From: Kluyvera sp040932435
GTDB taxonomy: Bacteria; Pseudomonadota; Gammaproteobacteria; Enterobacterales; Enterobacteriaceae
Assembly (NCBI RefSeq): GCF_040932435.1
Contig: NZ_JBFQGA010000006.1
Location: forward strand, 310,001 to 374,000
Direction of reading: 5' to 3'
DNA: 64,000 nucleotides
The translations under genes and the position numbers were made by a program. Under the pieces are notes generated by a model. That model had not been told where the DNA came from. It saw nothing but the letters and a program-made list of their open reading frames with translations, and did no database searches. Position 1 is the stretch's first letter. Each line of letters starts with the position of its first letter. Shown piece after piece: positions 62,296 to 64,000 of this stretch.

Positions 62296-63162
62296 ATGAC
62301 TCAGTACGGTACGTTTTCCCTTGGTTCCCAATTTGTCAATCGCCTCGGCTACGGGGCAATGCAGCTGGCAGGGCCGGGTGTTTTTGGCCCGCCAAAAGAT
62401 CGTCACGCGGCAATCAGTGTCTTGCGCGAAGCGCTGGCGCTGGGTGTGAATCACATCGATACCAGCGATTTCTACGGTCCGCACGTAACCAATCAGATAA
62501 TCCGTGAAGCGCTGCATCCTTACGCCGACGATTTGGTGATTGTCACTAAAATTGGCGCTCGCCGCGATGAGGCCGCAGCCTGGCTCCCGGCGTTCTCGCC
62601 GGAAGAACTCAAAAAAGCGGTGCACGATAACCTGCGTAATCTTGGGCTGGATGTGCTGGATGTGGTCAATATGCGCATTATGCTCGGTGACGGACATGGG
62701 CCGAGTGAAGGCTCGATTGAGGCATCCATCAGCGCGTTGGCGGAACTGCAGCACCAGGGTTTGGTGAAGCATATCGGGGTCAGTAACGTCACGTCCGCTC
62801 AGGTTGCCGAAGCGCGTAAGATAGCCAACATTGTCTGCGTGCAAAATGAATACAATATCGCCCATCGTGGTGATGATGCGCTGATTGATGAACTGGCTCG
62901 CGATGGCATTGCCTACGTGCCGTTCTTCCCGCTGGGCGGCTTCTCGCCGCTGCAATCGTCAACCCTGAATGACATTGCCAGCTCGCTGGGAATTACGCCA
63001 ATGCAGACCGCGCTGGCCTGGCTGCTGCACCGTTCACCTAATATCTTACTGATCCCCGGCACCTCATCGGTGGAGCACCTGCGGGAGAATATGGCTGCCA
63101 GCCAGGTGGTGCTATCGGCTGAGGTGCTGGCGAAGCTTGATGGCATTGCGGCGAAGGGCTAA
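62296..63162 (+). CDS. pdxI: Pyridoxal reductase PdxI (YdbC), aldo/keto reductase
   Basis: A 288-residue AKR nearly collinear with E. coli YdbC (286). VNRLGYGAMQLAGPGVFGPP, HIDTSDFYGP (catalytic Asp and Tyr), IVTKIGARR (Lys) and PGTSSVEHLREN (cofactor) are present. It reduces pyridoxal to pyridoxine with NADPH. ATG at 62296. Its neighbour azoR lies in the same region of the E. coli map. Confidence 0.9.
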   Translation: MTQYGTFSLGSQFVNRLGYGAMQLAGPGVFGPPKDRHAAISVLREALALGVNHIDTSDFYGPHVTNQIIREALHPYADDLVIVTKIGARRDEAAAWLPAFSPEELKKAVHDNLRNLGLDVLDVVNMRIMLGDGHGPSEGSIEASISALAELQHQGLVKHIGVSNVTSAQVAEARKIANIVCVQNEYNIAHRGDDALIDELARDGIAYVPFFPLGGFSPLQSSTLNDIASSLGITPMQTALAWLLHRSPNILLIPGTSSVEHLRENMAASQVVLSAEVLAKLDGIAAKG

Positions 63163-63197
63163 AGCCTGCGGTGGTAATAGGCTGTCGTTTACGGCAT

Positions 63198-63225
63198 AAA
63201 AAAACCTGCATCAGCAGGTTTTTTT
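63198..63225. terminator. Bidirectional terminator between pdxI and azoR
   Basis: AAAAAAACCTGC (63198-63209) and GCAGGTTTTTTT (63214-63225) with an ATCA loop. A- and T-tracts on both sides serve the two converging genes. Confidence 0.9.
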
Positions 63226-63249
63226 ATGGGTATCTAAGGCTGAATGCGA

Positions 63250-63852
63250 TTAGGCAACCAGGCTGTCGATGACCGCTTTCGCATCTGAAGTCGCTTTGGT
63301 TGCAACTTCTGGGCCGTAAGCGATGCCTTCAGCAAAGACTACGTTCACGTCGGTGATACCGATAAAGCCCAGGAACACGTTCAGGTACGGGGTGATGAGG
63401 TCGGTTGCGGTATCTTTATGGATCCCACCACGGCTGGACAGCACGATAGCACGTTTGCCGGTCACCAGACCTTCTGGGCCTTTTTCGGTGTAACGGAAGG
63501 TCACGCCAGCACGGGCAATCAGGTCGAAGTAGTTTTTCAGCTGAGTTGGGATGTTGAAGTTGTACATTGGCGCGGCGATAACAATCACATCGTGTGCTTT
63601 CAGCTCGGCAATCAGCTCGTCAGAGAGCGTCAGCGCTTCCTGCTGGCGTGGAGTCAGTGGGGAATCGCTTGGGCGCAGTGCGCCTACCAGTTCGCCATCC
63701 AGTACTGGAATTGGGTTCGCAGCCAGGTCACGGACGGTGATTTCGTCAGCGGAGTGCTTTTCGCGCCACTGTTCAACAAAATAGTCGGACAGCTGACCTG
63801 ATTGAGAGTAGCCTGCCAGGATGCTGGATTTCAGAACCAATACTTTGCTCAT
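63250..63852 (-). CDS. azoR: FMN-dependent NADH:azoreductase AzoR
   Basis: A 200-residue flavodoxin-fold quinone reductase (E. coli AzoR 201). VLVLKSSILAGYSQSGQL binds the FMN phosphate; APMYNFNIPTQLKNYFD and SSRGG complete the flavin site. It reduces quinones and azo dyes with NADH and protects against thiol stress. ATG at 63852. Confidence 0.94.
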   Translation of the reverse strand: MSKVLVLKSSILAGYSQSGQLSDYFVEQWREKHSADEITVRDLAANPIPVLDGELVGALRPSDSPLTPRQQEALTLSDELIAELKAHDVIVIAAPMYNFNIPTQLKNYFDLIARAGVTFRYTEKGPEGLVTGKRAIVLSSRGGIHKDTATDLITPYLNVFLGFIGITDVNVVFAEGIAYGPEVATKATSDAKAVIDSLVA

Positions 63853-64000
63853 AGGTAATTCCTTATATTTGATTGACGGGCGTTGCCCTGTTGCTTGTTG
63901 ACACTCTATTCACATTCCTGCCACAGGGATAGCGCAATATATCGAATTCTATTGTCAGTTTTTTTGAACAAAGCATGAAATACACAAATGTGGTACTCTA
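63853..64000. other. azoR upstream region at the window end
   Basis: 148 bp of AT-rich sequence with no gene start. In E. coli hrpA lies beyond azoR; nothing of it is visible here. Confidence 0.4.

Noticed and set aside
1..64000. CRISPR arrays, tRNA or rRNA genes and intact insertion sequences
   Set aside because: No regularly spaced repeats, cloverleaf-like blocks, rRNA sequence or transposase frames were found.

Overview
The window is chromosomal DNA of a member of the Enterobacteriaceae close to Escherichia, Salmonella, Citrobacter and Enterobacter. Signature blocks have K-12-like gene order and protein lengths (ydiK-ydiJ-menI, sufABCDSE-ldtE-lpp-pykF-fumD, mhpRABCDFET, pdxI, azoR), and E. 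coli-type REP elements are present. The genus cannot be fixed from the sequence alone. No rRNA, tRNA, CRISPR array or intact IS element was seen.

Layout. 1-5.9 kb: the ygcU-S-R-Q / ygcP-O-N redox locus (FAD oxidase, MFS carrier, ETF beta and alpha, GlpP-like antiterminator, FixX-like ferredoxin, FixC-like flavoprotein). In K-12 this locus sits near eno; here it abuts ydiK. 6.1-11.1 kb: ydiK, ydiJ (D-2-hydroxyglutarate dehydrogenase type) and menI. 11.1-31.0 kb: a roughly 20 kb accessory segment between menI and suf. It holds an FtsI-like second PBP3, a LexA-controlled umuDC pair, a cspA-family gene with a tiny membrane ORF beside it, a LysR/MFS/hydrolase/aldo-keto reductase cluster, an AzlCD exporter with a LysR gene, further MFS and LysE exporters, an AraC regulator, an HPRT-like gene and several orphans. 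31.4-40.9 kb: the Fur-box-headed suf operon, ldtE, lpp, pykF with its Cra site, and fumD.

40.9-45.8 kb: a TetR-flanked 3-dehydroshikimate/quinate-type catabolic cluster (fused dehydratase, MFS carrier, AroE-like dehydrogenase). 45.8-49.4 kb: a ModA-like protein without a signal peptide, convergent with a FecCD-type ABC importer. Both arms carry ModE-like operators, so I read the locus as a MolABC-type molybdate/tungstate system. 49.5-49.7 kb: an Ldr-family type I toxin too short for normal gene calling. 50-52.2 kb: a hydrolase, an ABM-domain protein and an MDR oxidoreductase. 52.3-61 kb: the complete mhp pathway (3-phenylpropionate/3-hydroxyphenylpropionate catabolism) with its regulator, operator and transporter. 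61.0-61.4 kb: an Icd-like, C4-type prophage immunity relic. 61.4-64 kb: a lipoprotein, pdxI and azoR.

The strongest items for follow-up are the ModE-linked Mol locus with its leaderless ModA-like protein, the Ldr toxin, the 31-residue membrane ORF, the intrinsic terminator in front of ygcS in a locus that also encodes a GlpP-like antiterminator, the PBP3 paralog with an SSD in place of the SSN motif, and a repeated candidate operator in the dehydroshikimate cluster.
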